Part shown: positions 1-5,013 of the stretch, in pieces
How the letters are laid out: each line of letters opens with the position of its first letter
Position numbering within the stretch: position 1 is the stretch's first letter
Assembly: GCA_903912795.1 (NCBI GenBank)
Contig: CAIWIS010000479.1
Location: 1 to 5,103 of the forward strand
Direction: 5' to 3'
Source: an uncultured Bacteroidales bacterium
GTDB taxonomy: Bacteria; Bacteroidota; Bacteroidia; Bacteroidales; Paludibacteraceae
DNA: 5,103 nucleotides
Translations under genes and position numbers: made by a program
The notes under the pieces: model-generated
Seen by the model: the letters and a program-made list of their open reading frames with translations, nothing else
Databases searched by the model: none
Told to the model about the DNA's origin: nothing

Positions 1-611
1 CATGTCGAAATGCCACATTCATTACATTTTGGCTTACGAGCAACACATACATACCTACCATGTAATATTAACCAATGATGCGCAATAGGTATTAAATCCT
101 GTGGAATATTTTTGATCAATTCAAGTTCCGTTTGCAATGGATTTTTGGAGTTTGTGGTAAACCCGATACGCTCCGACACTCTAAACACATGAGTATCAAC
201 AGCCATTGTAGGTTTATTAAAAATTACCGAAGCTATAACATTGGCCGTTTTGCGCCCAACACCCGGAAGTGTTTGAAGTTTCTCCACATCGTCGGGCACT
301 ACAGCCCCAAAATCATCACATAACTTACGGGCCATTCCCACCAAGTGCTTTGCTTTATTATTGGGGAACGAAATGGATTTAATTGACTCAAATACAACAT
401 CGGACGAACTTGCCGCAAGCACTTCGGGCGTAGGATATTGGGCAAATAAGGCAGGAGTTATTAAATTAACTCGCTTATCAGTACACTGAGCTGATAAAAT
501 GACAGCCACAAGTAATTCGTATGGATTTGTATGATGTAACTCAGTTTCGGCAATTGGCATATTGGTTTTGAACCAATTTACAATATTCGAATAACGTTGT
601 TTAGTAGTCAT
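1..611 (-). CDS. nth: Endonuclease III (DNA glycosylase/AP lyase), 3'-truncated by window edge
   Basis: This enzyme removes oxidised pyrimidines from DNA and nicks the resulting abasic site in base excision repair. Reading leftward from ATG at 611-609 gives 203 codons plus two bases before the window ends. The helix-hairpin-helix LPGVGRKTANV lies at residues 115-125, with the catalytic lysine at K121. The catalytic aspartate is D139 in AVDTHVFRV. These sit one residue after E. coli Nth K120 and D138, so the start is well supported. C189, C196 and C199 match the first three ligands of the C-x6-C-x2-C-x5-C iron-sulphur cluster; the fourth should be residue 205, just outside the window. Nothing seen looks damaged. 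It is divergent from cdd, with a TAACTTTG promoter element about 60 bases upstream. Identification is firm; only the C-terminal few residues are missing. Confidence 0.96.
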   Translation of the reverse strand, partial: MTTKQRYSNIVNWFKTNMPIAETELHHTNPYELLVAVILSAQCTDKRVNLITPALFAQYPTPEVLAASSSDVVFESIKSISFPNNKAKHLVGMARKLCDDFGAVVPDDVEKLQTLPGVGRKTANVIASVIFNKPTMAVDTHVFRVSERIGFTTNSKNPLQTELELIKNIPQDLIPIAHHWLILHGRYVCVARKPKCNECGIST

Positions 612-669
612 TAATTTGTGTTTTAATACTCTGAAAAGTGCTTTTTCATGAATAATTAGAAACTGACTG

Positions 670-677
670 CAAAGTTA
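670..677 (-). promoter_or_regulatory. Candidate -7 promoter element for nth
   Basis: On the minus strand the bases read TAACTTTG, followed by CAG, an exact fit to the Bacteroidota -7 consensus TAnnTTTG. It would start a leader of roughly 50 bases before the nth ATG at 611. I see no convincing TTTG -33 element at the usual spacing, so this rests on the -7 match and its position. Confidence 0.5.
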
Positions 678-691
678 AAACAAATTTTCAG

Positions 692-710
692 TACATTTGT
701 CCTATATTTG
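692..710 (+). promoter_or_regulatory. Two tandem candidate -7 elements for cdd
   Basis: TACATTTG (692-699) and TATATTTG (703-710) both fit TAnnTTTG and lie 11 bases apart, about one helical turn. The downstream copy would give a leader of about 20 bases before the cdd ATG at 739. No clear -33 element is visible for either copy. The region is AT-rich, so a chance match is possible for one of them. Confidence 0.45.
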
Positions 711-738
711 AATTATTAATTTTAAAAACAAATACATT

Positions 739-1221
739 ATGTTACATAAAACCTTCGAAACAAAAGTAACAATATATTCATACAACGAACTTTCCGATTC
801 GCATAAAATGCTCATTGAAAAAGCGAAAGAACAGGTTTTTAAAGCTTATGCTCCTTATTCGGGATTTAGTGTAGGTGCAGCCATTCAGCTCGAAAACAAC
901 GAAATATTTGCAGGTAATAACCAAGAAAACGCAGCATACCCTTCGGGCTTATGTGCCGAAAGGGTAGCCATGTTTTATGCCAATGCTCAATTTCCTCAAA
1001 TACCCGTTAAAACCTTAGCTATAGCTGCTTACACACATGGTGAATTTTTAAAAAAACCTGTAACTCCTTGTGGTGCTTGCCGACAAGTACTCCTTGAGAG
1101 CGAAACCCGCTTCGACAATTCGATTGAAGTATTGCTTTACGGAAGCGACGAAATTTATTATTTACAAAACGTAAAACAATTACTACCTTTGTGCTTCGAA
1201 AAAACGAGTTTAAACAAATAG
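739..1221 (+). CDS. cdd: Cytidine deaminase
   Basis: This zinc enzyme deaminates cytidine and deoxycytidine to uridine and deoxyuridine in cytoplasmic pyrimidine salvage. The 160-residue product has the full signature of the small tetrameric class: AYAPYSGFSVGAA at residues 36-48, the substrate-binding NQENAAYPSG at 61-70, the CAE motif with zinc ligand C72 and catalytic E74, then PCGACRQV at 110-117 with ligands C111 and C114. A three-cysteine zinc site separates it from the E. coli-type dimer, which uses histidine. It is longer than the roughly 130-residue Bacillus type because of about 25 extra N-terminal residues and a longer C-terminal region. The ATG at 739 is preceded by an A-rich leader and a -7 element. 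No co-directional neighbour is close enough to suggest an operon with certainty; the next gene starts 211 bases on. Confidence 0.96.
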   Translation: MLHKTFETKVTIYSYNELSDSHKMLIEKAKEQVFKAYAPYSGFSVGAAIQLENNEIFAGNNQENAAYPSGLCAERVAMFYANAQFPQIPVKTLAIAAYTHGEFLKKPVTPCGACRQVLLESETRFDNSIEVLLYGSDEIYYLQNVKQLLPLCFEKTSLNK

Positions 1222-1328
1222 TTAATTGTTGAAAAAATATTTCATAGTCTATTGATTTTTATGTAAATTGCGAACCAATTCAACTCACATATTGAATTTA
1301 ACAATTAAATGAAACGAGCACGACAAAA

Positions 1329-1336
1329 TAACTTTG
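1329..1336 (+). promoter_or_regulatory. Candidate -7 element upstream of the START-like gene
   Basis: TAACTTTG matches TAnnTTTG exactly. If used, the transcript would begin near 1343 and carry a leader of about 90 bases containing both palindromes at 1349-1364 and 1385-1403. I find no good TTTG at the -33 distance. Read-through from cdd is an alternative, since no strong terminator follows cdd. Confidence 0.35.
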
Positions 1337-1348
1337 ACACACTACTTG

Positions 1349-1364
1349 TCCCGATGTATCGGGA
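1349..1364. repeat. Short palindrome, TCCCGAT-GT-ATCGGGA
   Basis: Seven-base perfect arms flank a two-base centre. The pairing extends outward by two more A-T pairs after one mismatch. As RNA it could form a small hairpin in the leader of the START-like gene, but the following bases are not a T-run, so it is a poor terminator. Its sequence is unrelated to the CCTGCCT palindrome 20 bases further on. Palindromes of this CCCGAT type are, as I recall, scattered in Bacteroidota genomes; only one copy is present here. Confidence 0.5.
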
Positions 1365-1384
1365 AAATGAAGCTTATGTGCGAG

Positions 1385-1403
1385 CCTGCCTGCGGTAGAC
1401 AGG
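1385..1403. repeat. CCTGCCT-type 19-base palindrome, isolated copy
   Basis: CCTGCCTGCGGTAGACAGG differs by a single base from the copy at 4875-4893 (GTAGGCAGG there, GTAGACAGG here). One arm therefore carries a mismatch. It is preceded by GTGCGAG, close to the GTGCGAA that starts a unit of the array near 4904, but no matching outer stem follows. It may be a stray or decayed relative of the array units. It lies 30 bases before the START-like gene. Confidence 0.65.
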
Positions 1404-1432
1404 TCTGACCTAAAAAAATCAATTATAAACAA

Positions 1433-1816
1433 ATGAAAAAAGAAATTCTTCATATCGAATACCCATTAAACAATGCCTCCATACCAATTTTATGGAAAAG
1501 CATAGGCACACCACTTGGACTATCAGAATGGTTTGCCGATGGAGTAACAGTTGAAGGTGACGAATACACTTTTATCTGGGATGATTCAGAACAAACTGCC
1601 AAGCTACTTCAATTAAAAGTAAACAATTTTATTCGGTTTCAATGGACCGATAATGCAGGAACAGAAGATTATTTTGAAATAAAAATAACCAAAGAATCCA
1701 TTACAAACGAACTTACACTTGTAGTAACCGATACAGTTTATAAAAACGAAAAAGAAGACACTATTTTGTTGTGGAATAAACAAATAGATGAATTAAGACG
1801 AAAAACAGGCATTTAA
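1433..1816 (+). CDS. START-like domain protein (small Bacteroidota family)
   Basis: The 127-residue product is the whole length of the small START-like family common in Bacteroidota. It is related in fold to the AHSA1/SRPBCC ligand-binding proteins. The diagnostic stretch PLGLSEWFADGVTVEGDEYTF falls at residues 27-47, followed by FIWDDSEQTAKLL, the strand FIRFQWTD at about 66-73, and the closing helix with LLWNKQIDELRR at 112-123. No signal peptide or membrane segment is present, so it is probably cytoplasmic. Proteins of this fold hold hydrophobic ligands in a deep pocket, but the ligand and role here are unknown. The ATG at 1433 follows an A-rich stretch and is the only sensible start. A strong terminator begins 38 bases after the stop, so this is the last gene of its transcript. 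Confidence 0.87.
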   Translation: MKKEILHIEYPLNNASIPILWKSIGTPLGLSEWFADGVTVEGDEYTFIWDDSEQTAKLLQLKVNNFIRFQWTDNAGTEDYFEIKITKESITNELTLVVTDTVYKNEKEDTILLWNKQIDELRRKTGI

Positions 1817-1853
1817 TTTCTTTGTTAAACTTTAAATATACTTACTCAAAATC

Positions 1854-1893
1854 AAAAAAGAGTTTTTTCCTTTATCGGAGAAAACTCTTTTTT
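1854..1893. terminator. Bidirectional intrinsic terminator
   Basis: AAAAAAGAGTTTT (1854-1866) pairs perfectly with AAAACTCTTTTTT (1881-1893). Inside this, TCC and GGA add three pairs beyond one T-G position, leaving a loop of TTTATC. The A-run and T-run at the two ends make it work in either direction. It would end the START-like transcript from the left and the ATPase/glycosyltransferase transcript from the right. Confidence 0.88.
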
Positions 1894-1908
1894 AAGTAGG
1901 CATGTTAT

Positions 1909-2058
1909 TCACAAATTGCTCCATTCACAAATAGTACCTATATAGTCTTTTGAACCATCGCGTAACCAACCATCAAGTTGACTAACTTCTTTCAATTGTT
2001 GGCCACGGTTTCGTTCAACATTAATATATCCACAGCTTAACTCAGGTATGGCAGTCAT
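1909..2058 (-). CDS. Unidentified 49-residue reading frame, possibly a gene remnant
   Basis: An open frame runs from ATG at 2058-2056 to TGA at 1911-1909 and encodes 49 residues. The frame stays open upstream for seven more codons (FEKLWGD) to a stop at 2082-2080. The composition looks protein-like, not random: tryptophan, glycine and acidic residues occur in segments such as LDGWLRDGSKDYIGTICEW. There is no signal peptide or membrane segment. It lies about 28 bases after the glycosyltransferase on the same strand and before the shared terminator, so it could be the last gene of that unit. I do not recognise the family. Because the protein-like sequence begins right after a stop with no alternative start, a surviving C-terminal fragment of a longer gene is as likely as a complete small protein. 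Confidence 0.35.
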   Translation of the reverse strand: MTAIPELSCGYINVERNRGQQLKEVSQLDGWLRDGSKDYIGTICEWSNL

Positions 2059-2086
2059 GTCGCCCCAGAGTTTTTCGAATTATTAA

Positions 2087-2911
2087 TTACTTACCACTAA
2101 TCCTTTCCCCCACCATATACCATACAAACCTCACATTACCCACCAAATACCGCCGCCACATGCGGCGTGGCTCTTTTATAAGCCTGTACAGCCACTCTAA
2201 ACTATGCTCTTGCCACCACTGTGGAGCACGCTTAACCGTGCCGGCATAAAAATCGAACACTGCTCCTATACAGCAAACATGCATATTTAGTTTGCAGTTT
2301 GCAGTATTCAGTCTACTCCCTTCTTTATTTTTTTTACTGTCCACTGTTAACTGTCCACTGTTTACTAATTTCCATGCCCATTTCTCCTGCTTTGGAGCTG
2401 TCATTCCTACAAAGAGTACATCCGGCTGTACAGCATCAATGGTTTTGAACATATCCTGGTTATCTTCATCGCTAAACTCCGGTTTGTATGGTGGCGAGTA
2501 GGTGTGCACTTCTACATTCGGATACTCAACAGCTGCACGCGCCTTTATTTTGGCCAACACCGCCTCGGTACTTCCCAGAAACAGTACAGACTTGGCATGC
2601 TCCGTCTTTACATCCGTCGTCTGTTGTCTGTCGTCTGTCGTCTGAAGTCTTTTCATCTCCCAAACAAACAAATCCCAACCTGCAATTCGTTCTATTTTTT
2701 CATCTCTAAGCCACCGCACAGCTTTCACTATACTTGCACCATCGGGCAGTAATACATTACTTTTAAGCAACGCCTCGGCAAACAAAGCATCTTTACGTGC
2801 AATATTGTAGCTGTAAGCATTAATGGTATTAATTAGCAATAAACCTTCGGGCAACAACTCTAATGCCTCTAAACCCGATGGAAATCTGATATTTTGTATA
2901 CGTAATTTCAT
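2087..2911 (-). CDS. WecG/TagA/CpsF-family glycosyltransferase with two repeat-derived insertions
   Basis: Members transfer N-acetylmannosamine-type sugars (ManNAc or ManNAcA) to lipid-linked acceptors in teichoic acid, enterobacterial common antigen or capsule synthesis, at the inner membrane face. Family landmarks appear in order: INTINAYSYN (27-36), LLPDGAS with the expected catalytic aspartate D57, ERIAGWDLF (74-82), FLGS (111-114), VGMTAPKQEKW (168-178), CIGAVFDFYAGTVKRAPQW (214-232) and the basic LEWLYRLIKEPRR tail. At 274 residues it is longer than the usual 240-256. The excess falls in two stretches, about 90-107 and 183-209, encoded by 7-base tandem repeats and falling between conserved motifs. 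It starts three bases after the ATPase stop, so the two share a transcript. No other polysaccharide genes are in view. The sugar and acceptor are unknown. The reading frame is intact, so it is probably functional. Confidence 0.9.
   Translation of the reverse strand: MKLRIQNIRFPSGLEALELLPEGLLLINTINAYSYNIARKDALFAEALLKSNVLLPDGASIVKAVRWLRDEKIERIAGWDLFVWEMKRLQTTDDRQQTTDVKTEHAKSVLFLGSTEAVLAKIKARAAVEYPNVEVHTYSPPYKPEFSDEDNQDMFKTIDAVQPDVLFVGMTAPKQEKWAWKLVNSGQLTVDSKKNKEGSRLNTANCKLNMHVCCIGAVFDFYAGTVKRAPQWWQEHSLEWLYRLIKEPRRMWRRYLVGNVRFVWYMVGERISGK
2291..2311. repeat. Heptamer tandem tract inside the glycosyltransferase gene (TTTGCAG type)
   Basis: Two exact TTTGCAG units (2291-2297, 2298-2304) are followed by TATTCAG (2305-2311). 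It encodes part of the second insertion in the glycosyltransferase, between the APKQEKW and CIGAVFDF motifs. Confidence 0.65.
2336..2366. repeat. Heptamer tandem tract inside the glycosyltransferase gene (ACTGTCC type)
   Basis: Four 7-base units, ACTGTCC, ACTGTTA, ACTGTCC and ACTGTTT, run from 2336 to 2363, then ACT begins a fifth. On the coding strand they read as CAGTGGA, CAGTTAA and relatives and encode NSGQLTVDS. With the tract at 2291-2311 it makes up most of an insertion of about 26 residues. Confidence 0.75.
2616..2644. repeat. Heptamer tandem tract inside the glycosyltransferase gene (GTCGTCT type)
   Basis: Four units of GTCGTCT, the second reading GTTGTCT, fill 2616-2643, with a further G. 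On the coding strand they give TTDDRQQTTD at residues 91-100, between the ERIAGWDLF and FLGS motifs. Since seven is not a multiple of three, gain or loss of one unit would shift the reading frame. Confidence 0.8.
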
Positions 2912-2914
2912 TTT

Positions 2915-4171
2915 TTATTCGTTTAATAACCATTTCCATACTGGTTGTACATCAATATTTAAACCATTTTCAGTTAGTTGCATTTCGGTATCAAATGTAA
3001 TTAGCAGGCAGGTTTTTAGTTCGTATACTTCTGAGAGTTTCAGTAATGCTTTTACTTCACGTAGTCGGGTAGCGTCGTTCGATAAGTCGTAGGCTACCTG
3101 AATGGCAATGCCCTGTTTCGGCATAAAAAAGTCAACCTCAACGTTCTTGTTGTAAAAGAACAAATCGTCGTCATATTTTTTTTTAAGATGAATGGCAACA
3201 ATGTTTTCAAGCAACTTGGTTTCGGGGTCGAACAAAAAATTGTTCAGTAATCCATTATCAAAGAAATAACGTTTCTTAAAGGTCTCTTTATCGCTTAGTT
3301 TATCCGAAAAATTCGACACGCCGAAAACTAAATACGAATCGGTCAGATATTGAAGGTAATCTACCAATGTATTTCGGGCAATAGTGGTGCCGGTAGTGTC
3401 TACAATGTTTTTAAGGCGCGACAATGAAGTGGGTTGCATTACACTTTCGGATAGTTTTTTCACCAAAACCCGTATGGCATTCTCGTTCCGAATGTCGTTA
3501 CGGGTAATGATATCACCCAGTAATATTTTCTGATAGATGGCATTAAGCCAACTACGCTTATCGCGTATCGAAAATGATTCGGCAAAACCACCCGAATAAA
3601 AATATTCCACAAAGTGTTTTTTTACCTGAATATGCATATCGGTAAATTCCCAATTTTTATGCAAACTCACCCCTCGATAACTTAGATATTCACTGAACGA
3701 AAAAGGAAAAACTTCGAAAGCTATAAACCTGCCGCCTAGCGTTGTATATATATCTTTGCTGAGCATTTGGGCATTACTACCTGTTACATATACCTTGTAG
3801 CGCGAATCTGCTAACCGGCGTGCAAACTTTTCCCATCCCTGTACGTTTTGTATTTCGTCCAAAAAAACGACGGGCTGTCCATCATACATTTCCTGATAAG
3901 CATCTAGTATTAGCCCCAGTTCGGAGGCCTTAATCGGAGCAATGCGCTCATCTTCAAAATTAATATACAACACATCTTCCAGCTGCATTTCGCCTTTTCG
4001 GATGGCATCATGTATGAGTTGATACATCAGATATGATTTCCCAGCCCTACGCAATCCGATAAATACATAATTCACAGTGGGTTCAAGTACATAAGGTCGT
4101 TGTACTAATTCAATTTTAGATATTTCATGCTGTTTTTCTGCTATCAACCGTTTTAGTAAAGCCTTTTCCAT
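2915..4171 (-). CDS. AAA-family ATPase with DUF4143 C-terminal domain
   Basis: The product belongs to the large prokaryotic family that joins an AAA_14-type ATPase to a DUF4143 domain; its substrate and role are unknown. In the 418-residue form starting at 4171, Walker A is GLRRAGKS (39-46), Walker B is VVFLDEIQ (101-108) and the sensor-like TGSN is at 130-133. LGGRF (145-149) and FPFSFSEYL (155-163) are typical of the family. The C-terminal part holds E322, then EVDFF at 345-349 and QVAYD at 358-362, a pattern like a PD-(D/E)xK nuclease core with glutamine in place of lysine. No signal or membrane segment is evident. A longer start at 4204 is possible, but it overlaps the -7 promoter element, so M at 4171 is preferred. 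The stop lies three bases before the glycosyltransferase ATG. Confidence 0.9.
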   Translation of the reverse strand: MEKALLKRLIAEKQHEISKIELVQRPYVLEPTVNYVFIGLRRAGKSYLMYQLIHDAIRKGEMQLEDVLYINFEDERIAPIKASELGLILDAYQEMYDGQPVVFLDEIQNVQGWEKFARRLADSRYKVYVTGSNAQMLSKDIYTTLGGRFIAFEVFPFSFSEYLSYRGVSLHKNWEFTDMHIQVKKHFVEYFYSGGFAESFSIRDKRSWLNAIYQKILLGDIITRNDIRNENAIRVLVKKLSESVMQPTSLSRLKNIVDTTGTTIARNTLVDYLQYLTDSYLVFGVSNFSDKLSDKETFKKRYFFDNGLLNNFLFDPETKLLENIVAIHLKKKYDDDLFFYNKNVEVDFFMPKQGIAIQVAYDLSNDATRLREVKALLKLSEVYELKTCLLITFDTEMQLTENGLNIDVQPVWKWLLNE

Positions 4172-4193
4172 GCTGTTTTCTTGTTTATTGCTG

Positions 4194-4201
4194 CAAAAAT
4201 A
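4194..4201 (-). promoter_or_regulatory. Candidate -7 element for the ATPase gene
   Basis: On the minus strand this reads TATTTTTG followed by CAG, fitting TAnnTTTG. Transcription would begin near 4187, about 16 bases before the ATG at 4171. This rules against the upstream ATG at 4204. A TTG at 4227-4225 could serve as -33, although its 23-base spacing is a little long. Confidence 0.5.
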
Positions 4202-4373
4202 CAATTATTTATCAACATACTGAACAATAAATCAATTTTATTTGCATGTTAGTTGGATAATAATTACACTTGCTTCGGTTACATATTTCTCGGCATGTTC
4301 AACAGATAGTGGATGTTTTGGTCAGTTTATTAAGCCAATCAATATTTCGGACAAATTTTCAATTGAGAATTTA
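4202..4373. other. AT-rich spacer; short protein-like minus-strand frame, unidentified
   Basis: No complete gene is visible. On the minus strand, roughly 4319 down to a TAA at 4240-4238, a 27-codon frame without an ATG reads PKHPLSVEHAEKYVTEASV and onward. It looks protein-like and may be the decayed end of a gene that once followed the antitoxin-like gene, where a partner toxin would be expected. The fragment is too short to assign. The plus-strand frame running through here has no protein-like features. Confidence 0.3.
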
Positions 4374-4576
4374 CTATAAAATACCATGCTGTTTACAATA
4401 TGTCTGTATATTTTCCTTAACCTTCATCTCAAATTCATCTCCTGTTACATACCCATCAGGCATTATGCCTGTTTTTGCAGGATTATCAAACTCAACTTTT
4501 TTTTATAACGCTGAATTTCAGCTATTAGCTTCTTACCATTACGCGTGTTATCGTCAATTCTTACTGTATGTATCAT
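4374..4576 (-). pseudogene. Antitoxin-like small protein gene, interrupted by a -1 offset at an A8 run
   Basis: From ATG at 4576-4574 the frame reads MIHTVRIDDNTRNGKKLIAE and continues IQRYKKK, then leaves the natural frame and stops at 4465-4463 after 37 residues. Adding one base at the run of eight A (4504-4497), or a -1 ribosomal slip there, restores VEFDNPAKTG, MPDGYVTGDEFE, and an end at QHGIL with TAG at 4376-4374, for 67 residues in all. The restored protein resembles, from memory, small Bacteroidota antitoxin-like proteins with the pattern N-T-x-x-G-K-K-L-I followed by P-x-G-Y-V-T. No intact toxin gene follows. A promoter with both -33 and -7 elements lies upstream. It may be a true pseudogene, a length-variable switch, a programmed frameshift, or an assembly error in the homopolymer. 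Confidence 0.55.
4457..4471. repeat. Palindrome CAGGCAT-T-ATGCCTG inside the antitoxin-like gene
   Basis: Seven-base perfect arms surround a single centre base. It overlaps the premature stop of the unshifted frame and lies about 24 bases after the slippery run. As RNA it would form a five-pair stem with a five-base loop. That distance is longer than the usual 5-9 bases for a frameshift-stimulating hairpin. Confidence 0.5.
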
Positions 4577-4611
4577 ATTTTCTATTTTTTTGTTTGGTTA
4601 TTTTCTCGCCA

Positions 4612-4642
4612 CAAATATACAATATTCGAAGCCAAAATGCAA
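4612..4642 (-). promoter_or_regulatory. Promoter for the antitoxin-like gene (-33 TTG, -7 TATATTTG)
   Basis: On the minus strand TTG at 4642-4640 is followed, after a 20-base spacer, by TATATTTG at 4619-4612. Both elements and the spacing suit a Bacteroidota promoter. The start would be near 4605, leaving an A-rich leader of about 30 bases before ATG 4576. Confidence 0.5.
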
Positions 4643-4648
4643 GAGATG

Positions 4649-4748
4649 ACCTAAAGGAGTTATTAGCACTTTGTGCGTTATTAGCTCTTTGAGCGTTATT
4701 AACCTAGAGGTGTTATTAGCACCCTGCCTGCCGTAGGTAGGTTCGAGC
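4649..4748 (-). repeat. Left half of a mini-hairpin array, minus orientation
   Basis: Read on the minus strand from 4748, five small hairpins are separated by four exact copies of the linker TAATAAC (4718-4712, 4701-4695, 4683-4677, 4665-4659). The hairpins are GCTC-GAA-[19-base palindrome]-GTGC, ACCT-CT-AGGT, GCTC-AAA-GAGC, GCAC-AAA-GTGC and the weaker TCCTTTAGGT. Unit length is 17-18 bases where no palindrome is inserted. Between the two AAA units both stem positions change together (T-A for A-T), so pairing is kept while sequence is not. No open frame explains this. Confidence 0.8.
4723..4741. repeat. CCTGCCT-type 19-base palindrome, copy in the left half-array
   Basis: CCTGCCTGCCGTAGGTAGG has one G-T position in otherwise seven-pair arms. 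On the minus strand it stands directly after GAA, between GCTC and GTGC of a unit, the same placement as the copies in the right half. Confidence 0.75.
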
Positions 4749-4785
4749 GTTGTAAATTAACGGTGCAGCAGCAATTCGTAGTGAA

Positions 4786-4809
4786 TCTGCCTGTCGGCAG
4801 ACAGGCAGA
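4786..4809. repeat. Perfect 10-base inverted repeat between the two half-arrays
   Basis: TCTGCCTGTC and GACAGGCAGA flank a GGCA centre. It shares the CTGCCTG core with the 19-base palindromes but is longer and perfect, and it is also preceded by GAA (4783-4785). Just downstream, ATCTCGT (4812-4818) pairs with ACGGGAT (4825-4831) around CATAAA with one T-G position. Both lie where the array changes orientation. Confidence 0.8.
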
Positions 4810-4874
4810 AAATCTCGTCATAAAACGGGATAACGGCGCAGCCTACTAACGTGTGAAGCACAAATAACGGCGAA

Positions 4875-4893
4875 CCTGCCTGCGGTAGGCAGG
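4875..4893. repeat. CCTGCCT-type 19-base palindrome, best copy
   Basis: CCTGCCT-GCGGT-AGGCAGG has perfect seven-base arms. It sits between GGCGAA and GCC, so removing it would leave the intact mini-hairpin GGC-GAA-GCC. Confidence 0.85.
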
Positions 4894-4927
4894 GCCTACA
4901 AACGTGCGAAGCACCAATTACAGCGAA

Positions 4928-4946
4928 CCTGCCTGCCGCATGCTGG
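4928..4946. repeat. CCTGCCT-type 19-base palindrome, degenerate copy
   Basis: CCTGCCTGCCGCATGCTGG keeps the length and left arm, but its right arm has drifted. It sits between GCGAA and GC; without it the unit would read GC-GAA-GC, identical to the next hairpin at 4957-4963. Confidence 0.7.
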
Positions 4947-4994
4947 GCCCACCAACGCGAAGCTATTAACGCCGCAGGCCTACCACCGCCCGCA

Positions 4995-5013
4995 CCTGCC
5001 TGCCATTGGCAGA
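4995..5013. repeat. CCTGCCT-type 19-base palindrome, last copy
   Basis: CCTGCCTGCCATTGGCAGA retains five-pair arms (CTGCC with GGCAG). It lies between GCCCGCA and GGGC, whose four-base stem is perfect. The 19-base length is again conserved. Confidence 0.7.

Noticed and set aside
132..323. Plus-strand open frame of 63 codons
   Set aside because: It is antisense to the clearly conserved nth gene, covering its helix-hairpin-helix region, and its product has no protein-like features.
1222..1260. Possible terminator directly after cdd
   Set aside because: Only a weak AT-only inverted repeat (ATAG-CTAT) is visible, without a GC-containing stem followed by a T-run.
1308..1397. 29-codon plus-strand frame from the ATG at 1308
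   Set aside because: It lies over a promoter candidate and both palindromes and ends inside the second; it resembles a chance translation of repeats.
2292..3092. Plus-strand open frames at 2292-2501, 2488-2709, 2504-2752 and 2823-3092
   Set aside because: All lie antisense to the glycosyltransferase and ATPase genes, whose family motifs are intact.
4172..4204. Longer start for the ATPase at 4204
   Set aside because: The additional 11 residues are encoded over the TATTTTTG promoter element and do not resemble family N-termini; M at 4171 fits better.
4270..4692. Plus-strand open frame of 140 codons
   Set aside because: It runs antisense through the antitoxin-like gene and into the hairpin array; its product is a low-information mix without motifs and its end merely translates the repeat units.
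4659..4718. CRISPR-like appearance of regularly spaced GTTATTA repeats
   Set aside because: The repeat is only 7 bases, the intervals are 10-11 bases and self-complementary, and there are no spacers of CRISPR length or cas genes.
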